This document shows, piece by piece, positions 26,551 to 34,763 of a DNA stretch of 64,000 bases. The stretch is from the NCBI GenBank assembly GCA_001897515.1, contig MKTA01000015.1, positions 62,001 to 126,000 of the forward strand, written 5' to 3'. The number at the start of each line of letters is the position of its first letter. The first letter of the stretch is position 1. Below the pieces are notes generated by a model. It was not told the origin of the DNA. It saw nothing but the letters and a program-made list of their open reading frames with translations, and ran no database searches. The position numbers and the translations under genes were made by a program. This stretch comes from Bacteroidetes bacterium 41-46. GTDB taxonomy: Bacteria > Bacteroidota > Bacteroidia > Bacteroidales > UBA932.

Positions 26551-27666
26551 TTAAATACTGTTAATAACTCTCTTCATCTGAATATCCCATGAAAGCTTAT
26601 CAATTACTGTGTTACGAATCTCTTCCGGTTTTAATTTAAACACTGAAAAATATTGAACTATCTCTTCTATGTTGATTGGAGACTCATCTGGAGAGGCTTT
26701 AAGAATGTAGGGCATATTATTAAAGTCGCTATCATCCTCTGAAAATATAAATGGAATTCCTCTTGCAGCATACTCCCTGTTTTTAATAGTTTTGATTACA
26801 CTAATTCCTGTTCTATGCCTCGCCAGACTTGCAATTGCAAAATGAGAACTGTCAAATGCCTCATCCAGCTCCTTTCCGGAAAGATAACCTGAAAACTGCA
26901 CACAGTCGCTTAAGTCAAATTCTCTGACCATTTTCTGCAATCTCTCCACATCACCAGTATTGCTATTGCCTACAATATTGAATCTCACCTTAATGTCTCT
27001 TACTGATTTATTATATTCATACAAACCCCTTATTACTCTGTCGTATCCATGCCAAATATGGACCTCAGCGACTCCAATTAAATTTAGTGTATCTCCAAAC
27101 TCACTTCTCACCTTTAATTTAATTTGGCTAAAATCAATTCCATTTGAGATATTAATTGTCTTTATACCATGAATATAATCTGCATCAGAAAAAGTAACTG
27201 CTTTTTTTACATATTGTTTTAACCTGCTCCTGAAGAGCCTGTTAACCATAAATATTAATCTTGTTTTCAACTCTGCCCCCTTCAGCTCTTTTTCATAAGG
27301 ATAGGTTGGAAACTCCATCAATACTTTTACTCCTTCTCTGTTTACACGTCTCAACATGTTGACTAACTGAGGAGTTGTGTTGTAAAAACTTCTTATATAT
27401 AAAATTTCATACTTCTCGTCAATTATGAACTTTGCAAGTTTTCCATAACTAAACCATTTAATAAATTTTGCCAGAGGCGTTCTCCCGAAATTCTGAATGG
27501 TTTTTCCGTTACAAATCCTAACCTGATTACCGTTTTCTTCAATCATAGTATAGCACAGATCACAATCCACACCATTAGCTCTCAGAGCATTAACCTGAGC
27601 CAATATCTTTTTACTTATGCCACTGTGCTCGGCAAAGTCAAAGAAGTGAAGAAACAGTGCCTTCAT
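26551..27666 (-). CDS. Glycosyltransferase, GT-B fold (GT4-like)
   Basis: The ORF opens at 27717, but MKALFLHFFDFAEHSGISKKI from 27666 is a typical GT4 start and is preferred (371 residues). The N-terminal Rossmann domain has the glycine/serine-rich SGISKKILAQV acceptor loop. The C-terminal donor domain has NLIGVAEVHIWHGYDRVIRGL and LVQFSGYLSGKELDEAFDSSHFAIASLARHRTGI-like text, though the classic E-x7-E is only partly clear. It faces the fucosyltransferase gene divergently. Specificity unknown. Confidence 0.82.
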   Translation of the reverse strand: MKALFLHFFDFAEHSGISKKILAQVNALRANGVDCDLCYTMIEENGNQVRICNGKTIQNFGRTPLAKFIKWFSYGKLAKFIIDEKYEILYIRSFYNTTPQLVNMLRRVNREGVKVLMEFPTYPYEKELKGAELKTRLIFMVNRLFRSRLKQYVKKAVTFSDADYIHGIKTINISNGIDFSQIKLKVRSEFGDTLNLIGVAEVHIWHGYDRVIRGLYEYNKSVRDIKVRFNIVGNSNTGDVERLQKMVREFDLSDCVQFSGYLSGKELDEAFDSSHFAIASLARHRTGISVIKTIKNREYAARGIPFIFSEDDSDFNNMPYILKASPDESPINIEEIVQYFSVFKLKPEEIRNTVIDKLSWDIQMKRVINSI

Positions 27667-27748
27667 AACTGAAGAGATTATGTAGAAATACCTATCAAAG
27701 TTAAGATTTTTAGTCATATATTTATAAGCAAAATATCAATTTTGAGCT

Positions 27749-28639
27749 ATGGTTTACTCTACACTAACTGACAGAATTGGGAATCTTCTATTTCAAATTG
27801 GAGCAGGTGCTTCGCTGGCTGCCAGGAATAACTCAGAATTTAAGTGTTGTATTATTGAAAGGCTGGTTCCAGAGGGAATAACTCTTGTAGAGTATATTGA
27901 ACAATATCGTGATAATATACTTAGAAATGTCGTTATGGAGCCCGGAATACCTATAGATTCAATTGAGTTTGCACAACCGGGCTTCAACTTTTCTCCTCTT
28001 CCATACTATGATAATATCCGTTTAAGCGGCTATTTCCAAAGTGAAAAATTCCTTGACAGGGAGATAGTTTTGAAGCTATTTTCAATTGATGACAAATCTA
28101 AAGAGCATATAGAGCGAAACTACGGAGCTCTTTTTAGTGAAGAGATTATCTCAATAAATGTAAGGCGGGGTGATTATCTGAAAAGACCATTAAGGCAGCC
28201 AATATGTGAAATGCCCTATTTCAGAAGAGCCCTAAAATACTTTGGACCAAAAAGAAGATATCTGGTTATAAGTGACGATATTGAATGGTGCAGAAAGATG
28301 TTTCGGGGCGACAATTTTATCTTTATAGACGATGAGCCTCCGGTGATTGACCTGTACCTGCAAACATACTGCACCCACAACATTATCAGCAATTCTACCT
28401 TCAGTTGGTGGGGAGCATGGCTCAATCCAAATCCGGAAAAGATTGTTGTTGCACCAAAAAAATGGTTTGGCATACAAATGAAAAATCTTGACACAAGTGA
28501 CTTGATACCAGAGAGCTGGGTTCGTATTCCAAATCCCAGAACCCTCTCCCTGACTCTGAAGATTATCTTAAATTATCTCTTTGATTTATTTAACAGGGGA
28601 GTACGTAAAGTTATGAAAACCTTACACCTTCCTCTTTAA
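27749..28639 (+). CDS. Alpha-1,2-fucosyltransferase-like protein (GT11)
   Basis: 296 residues. GRIGNLLFQI-like text at the start (DRIGNLLFQIGAGASLAAR), the INVRRGDYL motif that matches HxRRGDY of GT11, and the SNSTFSWWGAWLNP block together support an alpha-1,2-fucosyltransferase using GDP-fucose. The first residue of the HxRRGDY motif is Asn instead of His. It is the only gene in this stretch on the plus strand and overlaps the flippase gene by 18 nt tail to tail, suggesting it arrived or was inverted separately from its neighbours. Confidence 0.85.
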   Translation: MVYSTLTDRIGNLLFQIGAGASLAARNNSEFKCCIIERLVPEGITLVEYIEQYRDNILRNVVMEPGIPIDSIEFAQPGFNFSPLPYYDNIRLSGYFQSEKFLDREIVLKLFSIDDKSKEHIERNYGALFSEEIISINVRRGDYLKRPLRQPICEMPYFRRALKYFGPKRRYLVISDDIEWCRKMFRGDNFIFIDDEPPVIDLYLQTYCTHNIISNSTFSWWGAWLNPNPEKIVVAPKKWFGIQMKNLDTSDLIPESWVRIPNPRTLSLTLKIILNYLFDLFNRGVRKVMKTLHLPL

Positions 28640-30109
28640 CACTTTATCCAGAAGCGACTTGACACCTATTAGCTTATCTAATTCTCTATAGGAGAAAATA
28701 AAACTCAATGCAATTGTAGAAATACCTACAGCAATTGCAGAAACATTGTCAAGAACTAAAGATGACACCGCTGCAGTTGTAATAAAAAACAGCTGGATTA
28801 AAAAAATCTTTATATAATTTGCAGACAGTCTGTATTTGTATAGTTTACCTGTAACAAATATAATAACGGCTAAATAAACTGCGTGCATAATTGTAAAGGA
28901 CCAGGCAAGCCCCATAAGTCCCCCAACTATATATCCTAATGCCAGAAACAGCAGCATTGAAAAATTTGTATATAATCCCTCTAAAACAAAGAATACTCGC
29001 TTGTCTCCCTTAGCAAAGGAAATGGCTCCGATTGAGTATGAGGCAGCCTTAAACAGCATACCTAAAGCAAAAATCCTGACCATATCTGCGGAGGGCAAAA
29101 ACTCTGCACTTAAAAGAACTCTTATGGCTAGAGGGGAAAATACAACAAGCATTGCTAAAATTGGAGCAGATATCAGTACCATTACTTCACCTTGCTGGTT
29201 AACCATCTCTCTCACTTTTGAGTTGTCATTACAAACAGCAGCGAGCTTAGGGTAGAAATCAACTGCCATGGCAGAAAATATTAGACCAACCGACTGATTT
29301 GTAATACTAATAGCTGCCTGATACAACCCTTGATCAGAAAGAGAACCATAATTTGTAACAAATGTGTTTATAAGATAGTGCATAAGAGCCCCAATTGAGG
29401 TAGCAACCATCATGGCAATCCCCAGTTTAAGCATCTCCCTCCCCTCTGCTATAACCTCTCTTCTTCCCACATTCACCTTGATTGCCCCTGACTCCTTAGA
29501 ATAGTACAGAACAACTAAATATGTTATAAATGCGCCAGCTATAAGAGCCGGAATTATAGCATCCATCCTGAAAAAATAGTATAGAGGGGCAATTGCAACT
29601 AAAGAGAGCAAAGAGCTAACTACAATTTGTTTACCATAATTTTTAATATCTCTTACTCCCTGAATAATTGAAGCATAACCTGAGCTTAAGGCCGTGAAAA
29701 ACACCATCAGTCCTAATAGAACAAATGAAATTACATATTTGTCTGATCCAAAAGTGAATCTACTAAGGAGGGGTGACAGAAGGATTGTTGCAGCAAAACC
29801 GAATAGTGCTGTAAACATCACAAGTTTCTTAAAAACCGATAGCGTTTTTGAGAATTTGCTTATGTCTCCCGACTCCTTGGCCTGGGATATATTTCTAACA
29901 GCACTGAAATTTAGACCTAAACCGGTAACATTTGTGATTACGTTGGTAGAAGAGACAAAAAGGCTGTTTATACCCATACCGTCAGGTCCAAGGAAAAGTG
30001 CCAATAACTTCCCCTTAAGAAGGGCTGCCAAAACCTTGAAAAGGTTTGCACCACCAAATATTGTAGTGGCCTTAACAATCTGTTTATATGAACCTTTCTG
30101 ATCAGTCAT
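28622..30109 (-). CDS. Wzx-type polysaccharide repeat-unit flippase
   Basis: 495 residues with about 12-14 hydrophobic segments spread over the whole length, and the N-terminal KATTIFGGANLFKVLAALLKGKLLALFLGPDGMGINSLF block characteristic of O-antigen translocases (MATE/MOP superfamily). It would flip the lipid-linked repeat unit to the periplasm. It overlaps the GT4 gene by 8 nt on the upstream side, inside the contiguous minus-strand locus, and its partner polymerase is at 33276-34751. Confidence 0.92.
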   Translation of the reverse strand: MTDQKGSYKQIVKATTIFGGANLFKVLAALLKGKLLALFLGPDGMGINSLFVSSTNVITNVTGLGLNFSAVRNISQAKESGDISKFSKTLSVFKKLVMFTALFGFAATILLSPLLSRFTFGSDKYVISFVLLGLMVFFTALSSGYASIIQGVRDIKNYGKQIVVSSLLSLVAIAPLYYFFRMDAIIPALIAGAFITYLVVLYYSKESGAIKVNVGRREVIAEGREMLKLGIAMMVATSIGALMHYLINTFVTNYGSLSDQGLYQAAISITNQSVGLIFSAMAVDFYPKLAAVCNDNSKVREMVNQQGEVMVLISAPILAMLVVFSPLAIRVLLSAEFLPSADMVRIFALGMLFKAASYSIGAISFAKGDKRVFFVLEGLYTNFSMLLFLALGYIVGGLMGLAWSFTIMHAVYLAVIIFVTGKLYKYRLSANYIKIFLIQLFFITTAAVSSLVLDNVSAIAVGISTIALSFIFSYRELDKLIGVKSLLDKVLKRKV

Positions 30110-31226
30110 TGCTCACTATATCATTGTATATATTCAGCAATTTTTCTGAAGATTTTACCCAGGAAAACTCTTTAGTTCTATTCAAGCCTTTTTCTTTCAT
30201 GGCTTTCTGCAGTTCATTGTTGGTTATAACCTCATTTATTGCGCTCTCAATACTGTCAATATTAAACGGATCTGCATAAACAGCTGCATCTCCGGCAATT
30301 TCTGGCATAGCTGATGTATTTGATGTTATTACGGGTGTTTCGCATGCCATCGCCTCCAGTTGAGGGATGCCGAAACTCTCCCTCAGAGATACATACAGAA
30401 ACAAGGTGGCACCGGAATATATATAAGGTAGGTCTCTGTTAGGTATATAGCCAGGCATCCGGAGTAACGGAAAAATGTCACTAATCTTTAGTTTAACCAG
30501 AATATCTCTTACATATTTTTCATCCAAATCTGCAATTAACAGAGGGATTTTCAATCCTGTTTTTCTAATAAATTTTGAGTAAGCCATCAGAACCCTCTCT
30601 GTATTTTTTTTGGGGTCTGTATTACCAAGGAAAAAAAGATACTCTCTATCTGAGAGATATTTAGAGGTGACTTTGTAATGCCCCTCTCTGTAATAGAAGT
30701 GTGTTGAAAAACTGTTATATATGAAATCTACTTTATCAGATGACAGATTAAGAGCACTAGATATTCTATCCATTTCAAATGCTGAGACAGTTAATATCTT
30801 TTTAGCCTTTGCAGCGACAAGTGGAACTATAAATTTTCTGTAGTACCATCCCAGATTTTGATAAATAGATTTATTTGTGCTGTTTCGTTTTTCAAGGTAT
30901 ATAACATCGTGAATTGTAAGAATCAATGGAGTTTTTAATATCAACGGAGCAGTGTTGCTCGTGCAGTGTAGAATATCTGGATTTACCCTTTTTACAGCCA
31001 ATGGAAGTGCAATTTGCTCCCACAAAGGATAGAGAGGCATCCCCACTTTTATTATTTTAAAGTTATCAGAATCCGTTAATACCTCATCCTCTCCCGGGGC
31101 TGCAAAAATGTAGTAAAGATTTACTTTATCTATCTGTTGCAGTGCCCGAATATACTCCAGAACGACAAAATCCATTCCGTGTTTATTCTTTCTGAATATC
31201 CTCTGAGCCTCAATGCCAATTTTCAT
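30102..31226 (-). CDS. Glycosyltransferase family 4
   Basis: 374 residues with a GT-B fold. MKIGIEAQRIFRKNKHGMDFVVLEYIRAL opens the acceptor domain. The C-terminal donor domain has FLGNTDPKKNTERVLMAYSKF, MPGYIPNRDLPYIYSGATLFLYVSLRESFGIPQLEAMACETPVITSN (the E-x7-E retaining motif) and AGDAAVYADPF. Very similar to mannosyl/rhamnosyltransferases of bacterial O-antigen loci. Cytosolic, probably membrane-peripheral. It is separated from the next GT2 gene by only 6 nt. Confidence 0.94.
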   Translation of the reverse strand: MKIGIEAQRIFRKNKHGMDFVVLEYIRALQQIDKVNLYYIFAAPGEDEVLTDSDNFKIIKVGMPLYPLWEQIALPLAVKRVNPDILHCTSNTAPLILKTPLILTIHDVIYLEKRNSTNKSIYQNLGWYYRKFIVPLVAAKAKKILTVSAFEMDRISSALNLSSDKVDFIYNSFSTHFYYREGHYKVTSKYLSDREYLFFLGNTDPKKNTERVLMAYSKFIRKTGLKIPLLIADLDEKYVRDILVKLKISDIFPLLRMPGYIPNRDLPYIYSGATLFLYVSLRESFGIPQLEAMACETPVITSNTSAMPEIAGDAAVYADPFNIDSIESAINEVITNNELQKAMKEKGLNRTKEFSWVKSSEKLLNIYNDIVSND

Positions 31227-31232
31227 ACATTG

Positions 31233-32387
31233 CTAATTTTTAGATGTGTGAATAAACCTTCTGACAGCCCCTTTTGTCCTGAAGAAATTTAGAATTGTCA
31301 GAGTAAAAATTATGGGCAATTTCAATAGTGATCGTGCTGATATTTTCTCTCTTAATGAATGTGGTATAGAAGAGATGAGCGAAATTGAAAAAATTATCGC
31401 TAAGACACCCCATTTTAGAGAGGAGTATGGATTGATTATAAGGGCCAGACCGAATGAAATAATCAGGAAACCTAATGTAGCAACTCTTGGGAGAAGAGAC
31501 CACTGGAAAATTTTATCAATATAACCGATATTGGCAGAAAGAATCGCATTTGGCAACCACTTTGCACCTGTTGACAAGGAGTGAAACTGGGCTGCAATCC
31601 ACCTTCTTCTCTGGTTGTAATATGTTGAATCTCGTTTAGTTTTTTCGTCATACACCAGTAAGTCGTCTAAATAATTTATAAACACTCGCTCTTTCAATAT
31701 CAAAATCTCCAGCTCTTTATCCTCTCCGGCAGTTTCAAGTTTTGAAACGGCATTTTTAAACCAATTAAACTCAAAAGCCATACCAGAGCCAATAAGTGCA
31801 GAGGGGAGCCCTACTGCGGTGTGTCCCTTCCTGAATATTGAATTGTTTATCTCCTCACTAATTGCATCTAAAAGAGCAACCTCAGTATCTGTGTTTTTTG
31901 CAGTTCTGTGAGCCTGCACAACTCTGCATCCAGAATTAAATGCCTCATTGAGAGTGCATAAAAAATCACTTTTCACGACGTTGTCTGCGTCAAGTATTAC
32001 TACTTCATCAAATGCTCTTTCACTATAATAGGTTATTGCGTGATTAAGTGCCTTTGCCTTTGAACTTGATTCGGGTTCAAAAACAATTACGCTGGCGCCT
32101 AATGATGCAAGGATGCTGTTTGTATCAGGTGACATCCTGTCCGATACAACAGCAACTTCATACGACTCTTCCGGATAATTTTGTTTTAAGGCAGATTTAA
32201 CACACTCCACTACCATTCCATCCTCCTTATATGCAGGAATCAATACAAGAAAACTCAGTTTGCTGTCCGCTTTCTTGAATTTAGGAGATTTATAGAAAAA
32301 AGATGCTAGGACAAAGAAAAACGTATATGCTACATTTATTGCCAGCAATATAAATAATATTATATCCGCAAAATACAAAATTCTCAT
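31233..32387 (-). CDS. Membrane glycosyltransferase family 2 with QxxRW motif
   Basis: 384 residues: an N-terminal membrane segment (about 5-31), the GT-A domain (FLVLIPAYKEDGMVVECVKSAL, VVSDRMSPDT, VVILDADNVV) and C-terminal membrane helices. The motif YNQRRRWIAAQ is the QxxRW signature of processive or cellulose-synthase-like enzymes. It overlaps the next gene by 4 nt. It could elongate a short homopolymer segment or act once; sequence does not settle this. Confidence 0.9.
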   Translation of the reverse strand: MRILYFADIILFILLAINVAYTFFFVLASFFYKSPKFKKADSKLSFLVLIPAYKEDGMVVECVKSALKQNYPEESYEVAVVSDRMSPDTNSILASLGASVIVFEPESSSKAKALNHAITYYSERAFDEVVILDADNVVKSDFLCTLNEAFNSGCRVVQAHRTAKNTDTEVALLDAISEEINNSIFRKGHTAVGLPSALIGSGMAFEFNWFKNAVSKLETAGEDKELEILILKERVFINYLDDLLVYDEKTKRDSTYYNQRRRWIAAQFHSLSTGAKWLPNAILSANIGYIDKIFQWSLLPRVATLGFLIISFGLALIINPYSSLKWGVLAIIFSISLISSIPHSLREKISARSLLKLPIIFTLTILNFFRTKGAVRRFIHTSKN

Positions 32388-33283
32388 ATATGGCTTTTTT
32401 CACCGAATTTTTGTTTGAAAAAATCAATGCAACCCTCAACTATTGAGGCAGAATTGCTTATTCTGCCTTTGAATAACTCAACTGTTATATCTTTAGTTAC
32501 CGAAAAAAGAGTGAAGTATAATGCAAACATCAAGAACTCAGCCTTAGTCCTGTTCCTCTTGGCAAAAAGGAGTCTGTTTCTGGTTATGTAATATTTTTTA
32601 AGCGGGCTGTGCGCTCCAACAGTACTGCTCTCTTTATGAATAATCTTCATAAAAGGGAGATACCACAGCTCGTATCCGGCCCTCTTTATTGACTCACTCC
32701 AGTCCATCTCCTCATAATATAGAAAGTAATCTTCCGGCATACCGCCAACTGCTGTTATCACATCTCGCCTTACAATCATTGCCGCACCATGAAGGAAATG
32801 TGTAGGCTGAGGATCCCGATATTGGCCTCTGTCTATCTCCAAAAACCCTATCGCTCTGTTTCTTAGAGTAATTCTGGATAAAGGTGTAAATCCTGCAAAT
32901 TGCAAAGTATTCTCGGGCTTATAAAAGACAATTTTGGGAGAGACTGCCCCTATTTTTTTTTCTCTCTCCATATGGGATATGATGTCTTTGACAGAAGAAT
33001 CCAACAAAAGCGTATCATTGTTGACAAAAAAAAGATATGACCCTGTTGCCCTCTCTAAGCACAAGTTATTACCTGCAGCAAAACCTAAATTTTTATCACT
33101 TCTAATAATCTCATACTCCGGGTAATTGCTCTTTATTATCACAGATTCATCAACTACTGAACCATTGTCTAATACAATACATTCATAGCTACACCCTTTA
33201 AAGGATCTACTTAGAGATGCAAGCATCTCTAGTGTGTGATTGACACTGTTGTAATTGATAGTTATAACAGATAATTCAACCAT
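32384..33283 (-). CDS. Glycosyltransferase family 2 (rhamnosyltransferase-like)
   Basis: The track starts at 33328, but MVELSVITINYNSVNHTLEML from 33283 is the natural start. It is preceded by TTGAGGAAAACT, a rare clear Shine-Dalgarno, and overlaps the polymerase stop by 8 nt (299 residues). Motifs: VLDNGS, FFVNNDTLLL (DxD-like NND), FLHGAAMIVRRDV and YYEEMDWSESIKRAGYELWYLP with the HKESSTVG-like end of the WbbL/rhamnosyltransferase group. Cytosolic enzyme adding one sugar to the lipid-linked repeat. Confidence 0.9.
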   Translation of the reverse strand: MVELSVITINYNSVNHTLEMLASLSRSFKGCSYECIVLDNGSVVDESVIIKSNYPEYEIIRSDKNLGFAAGNNLCLERATGSYLFFVNNDTLLLDSSVKDIISHMEREKKIGAVSPKIVFYKPENTLQFAGFTPLSRITLRNRAIGFLEIDRGQYRDPQPTHFLHGAAMIVRRDVITAVGGMPEDYFLYYEEMDWSESIKRAGYELWYLPFMKIIHKESSTVGAHSPLKKYYITRNRLLFAKRNRTKAEFLMFALYFTLFSVTKDITVELFKGRISNSASIVEGCIDFFKQKFGEKSHI

Positions 33284-34751
33284 AGTTTTCCTCAAGAATT
33301 GCATTTTTATCTGTTTGTACCTTATCAAGCCTTGGGCTCATATAGACCACAGCCATACAAGTATAAAGAATAAAGCCGGTAGGGAACTGACCAATAATTT
33401 CAATAGTATATGAAGATACATATAATCCCGATATCCCGCACACCATCGCAGAGACTATACCCCTGACTGTTGGATCCCTCAGTTTGAATAAGATCAGATA
33501 TGCACCATATGCCGGAACAGAAAGAAGTATTAAAAGGTGTAATATTAATCCGACAATACCTGTCTCTACCCAAATCAGGACATACCAGGAATCACTTGGA
33601 ATTTTTGAAACAAAGGCATCGGGCTGATATGTCTCTGCTCTACCTCTGCTCATACCTATGCCGACTCCAAAGTGTTTATCTGCCATATACACTCTTAGTC
33701 TCTCCTGGTTAACCATACGAACCTGCAACGAGGCATCTTCAGCTGCATTAAAGATTGATCTCATTCTCCTTATATATGAGTTACCCTGTCCGTAATTGGT
33801 ATATCTTAAAAATGCAAATACAGATAATATGGCAAAAGCAGCTAAAAGTGTTGTTTTAAACTGCTTAGAAAGAATGGTATATAAAGTAAATCCGACAAAA
33901 GGGACCATCAATGATCCTCTTGTCCCTGAGATTATCATCCCATACATACATGCCGCTGCTGTGATAGCATAGAAAATTTTGTATCCATATCGTTTGTCAC
34001 TCAGTGCGGCTATTCCGAATACTACCCCAGAAAGGGCAATTCCAGAGCCAAAGTTTGCAGCATCAGAGAAGAATGAGAAATACCTGATTCCTGAATATAT
34101 TATATGGGTCCTGCTGGCTCCTTCAACATATAACCATCTGGACTCAGCGGCATCAAATCCCAGGTATTGTTGCATAAGGGCCTTCAGTACTGCCGTTAAA
34201 GAGAGAACCGCCCATATGTTAAGTATAATGTGCAGATCCTTCAAGTCTCTTACAAGTACAGAGACAAGGAGAACTATTATAAAAAAATAGATTCCAATTC
34301 CTCTTGCAGCAGTAGCCCAACCCAAAGGAGATGCTTCCGGCACCAGTAAGAGAAAAATACAATATAACAGCCATATGAAAGCCAAAAGGACTATTACATT
34401 GAACCCACCCTTCCATGAATACCTGAATCTGGTTTTAAACTGATGTAAAATTATTGATACAATGGTTATAACCAAGAGACCATCCATTACAATCCCGGAA
34501 GGGAGACCCGGAATATATCTTGTTAAACCTTGTATATAGTAGTTTGCAATAAAGACTGCAATAAACCCCCAAAAGGGGTTATTGATAAAAATCACCAGAA
34601 AGACTAATGCAAATGGAATAAGTGCTATAGATGCCCCGGCGAGATATCCAAACTTGAAAGTGATAAATAGTAGGAGCGCAATAATTCCCAGCAGCAAAAA
34701 ATTAAGCCACGATCTTCCTAAGAAACCAAGAATATTGTATTGAGACCCCAA
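33276..34751 (-). CDS. Wzy-like polysaccharide polymerase / O-antigen ligase family protein
   Basis: 491 residues with about 10-12 membrane helices and a larger periplasmic loop in the second half (GQGNSYIRRMRSIFNAAEDASLQVRMVNQERLRVYMADKHFGVGIGMSRG). That loop contains the R/H-rich pattern of the Wzy_C/WaaL family, and the following PSDSWYVLIWVETGIVGLILHLLILL fits it. Polymerase is the better call than ligase given the flippase and chain-length genes around it. It would join repeat units at the periplasmic face. Start and length fit the family. Confidence 0.87.
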   Translation of the reverse strand: MGSQYNILGFLGRSWLNFLLLGIIALLLFITFKFGYLAGASIALIPFALVFLVIFINNPFWGFIAVFIANYYIQGLTRYIPGLPSGIVMDGLLVITIVSIILHQFKTRFRYSWKGGFNVIVLLAFIWLLYCIFLLLVPEASPLGWATAARGIGIYFFIIVLLVSVLVRDLKDLHIILNIWAVLSLTAVLKALMQQYLGFDAAESRWLYVEGASRTHIIYSGIRYFSFFSDAANFGSGIALSGVVFGIAALSDKRYGYKIFYAITAAACMYGMIISGTRGSLMVPFVGFTLYTILSKQFKTTLLAAFAILSVFAFLRYTNYGQGNSYIRRMRSIFNAAEDASLQVRMVNQERLRVYMADKHFGVGIGMSRGRAETYQPDAFVSKIPSDSWYVLIWVETGIVGLILHLLILLSVPAYGAYLILFKLRDPTVRGIVSAMVCGISGLYVSSYTIEIIGQFPTGFILYTCMAVVYMSPRLDKVQTDKNAILEENYG

Positions 34752-34763
34752 ATTTTCAAATCT

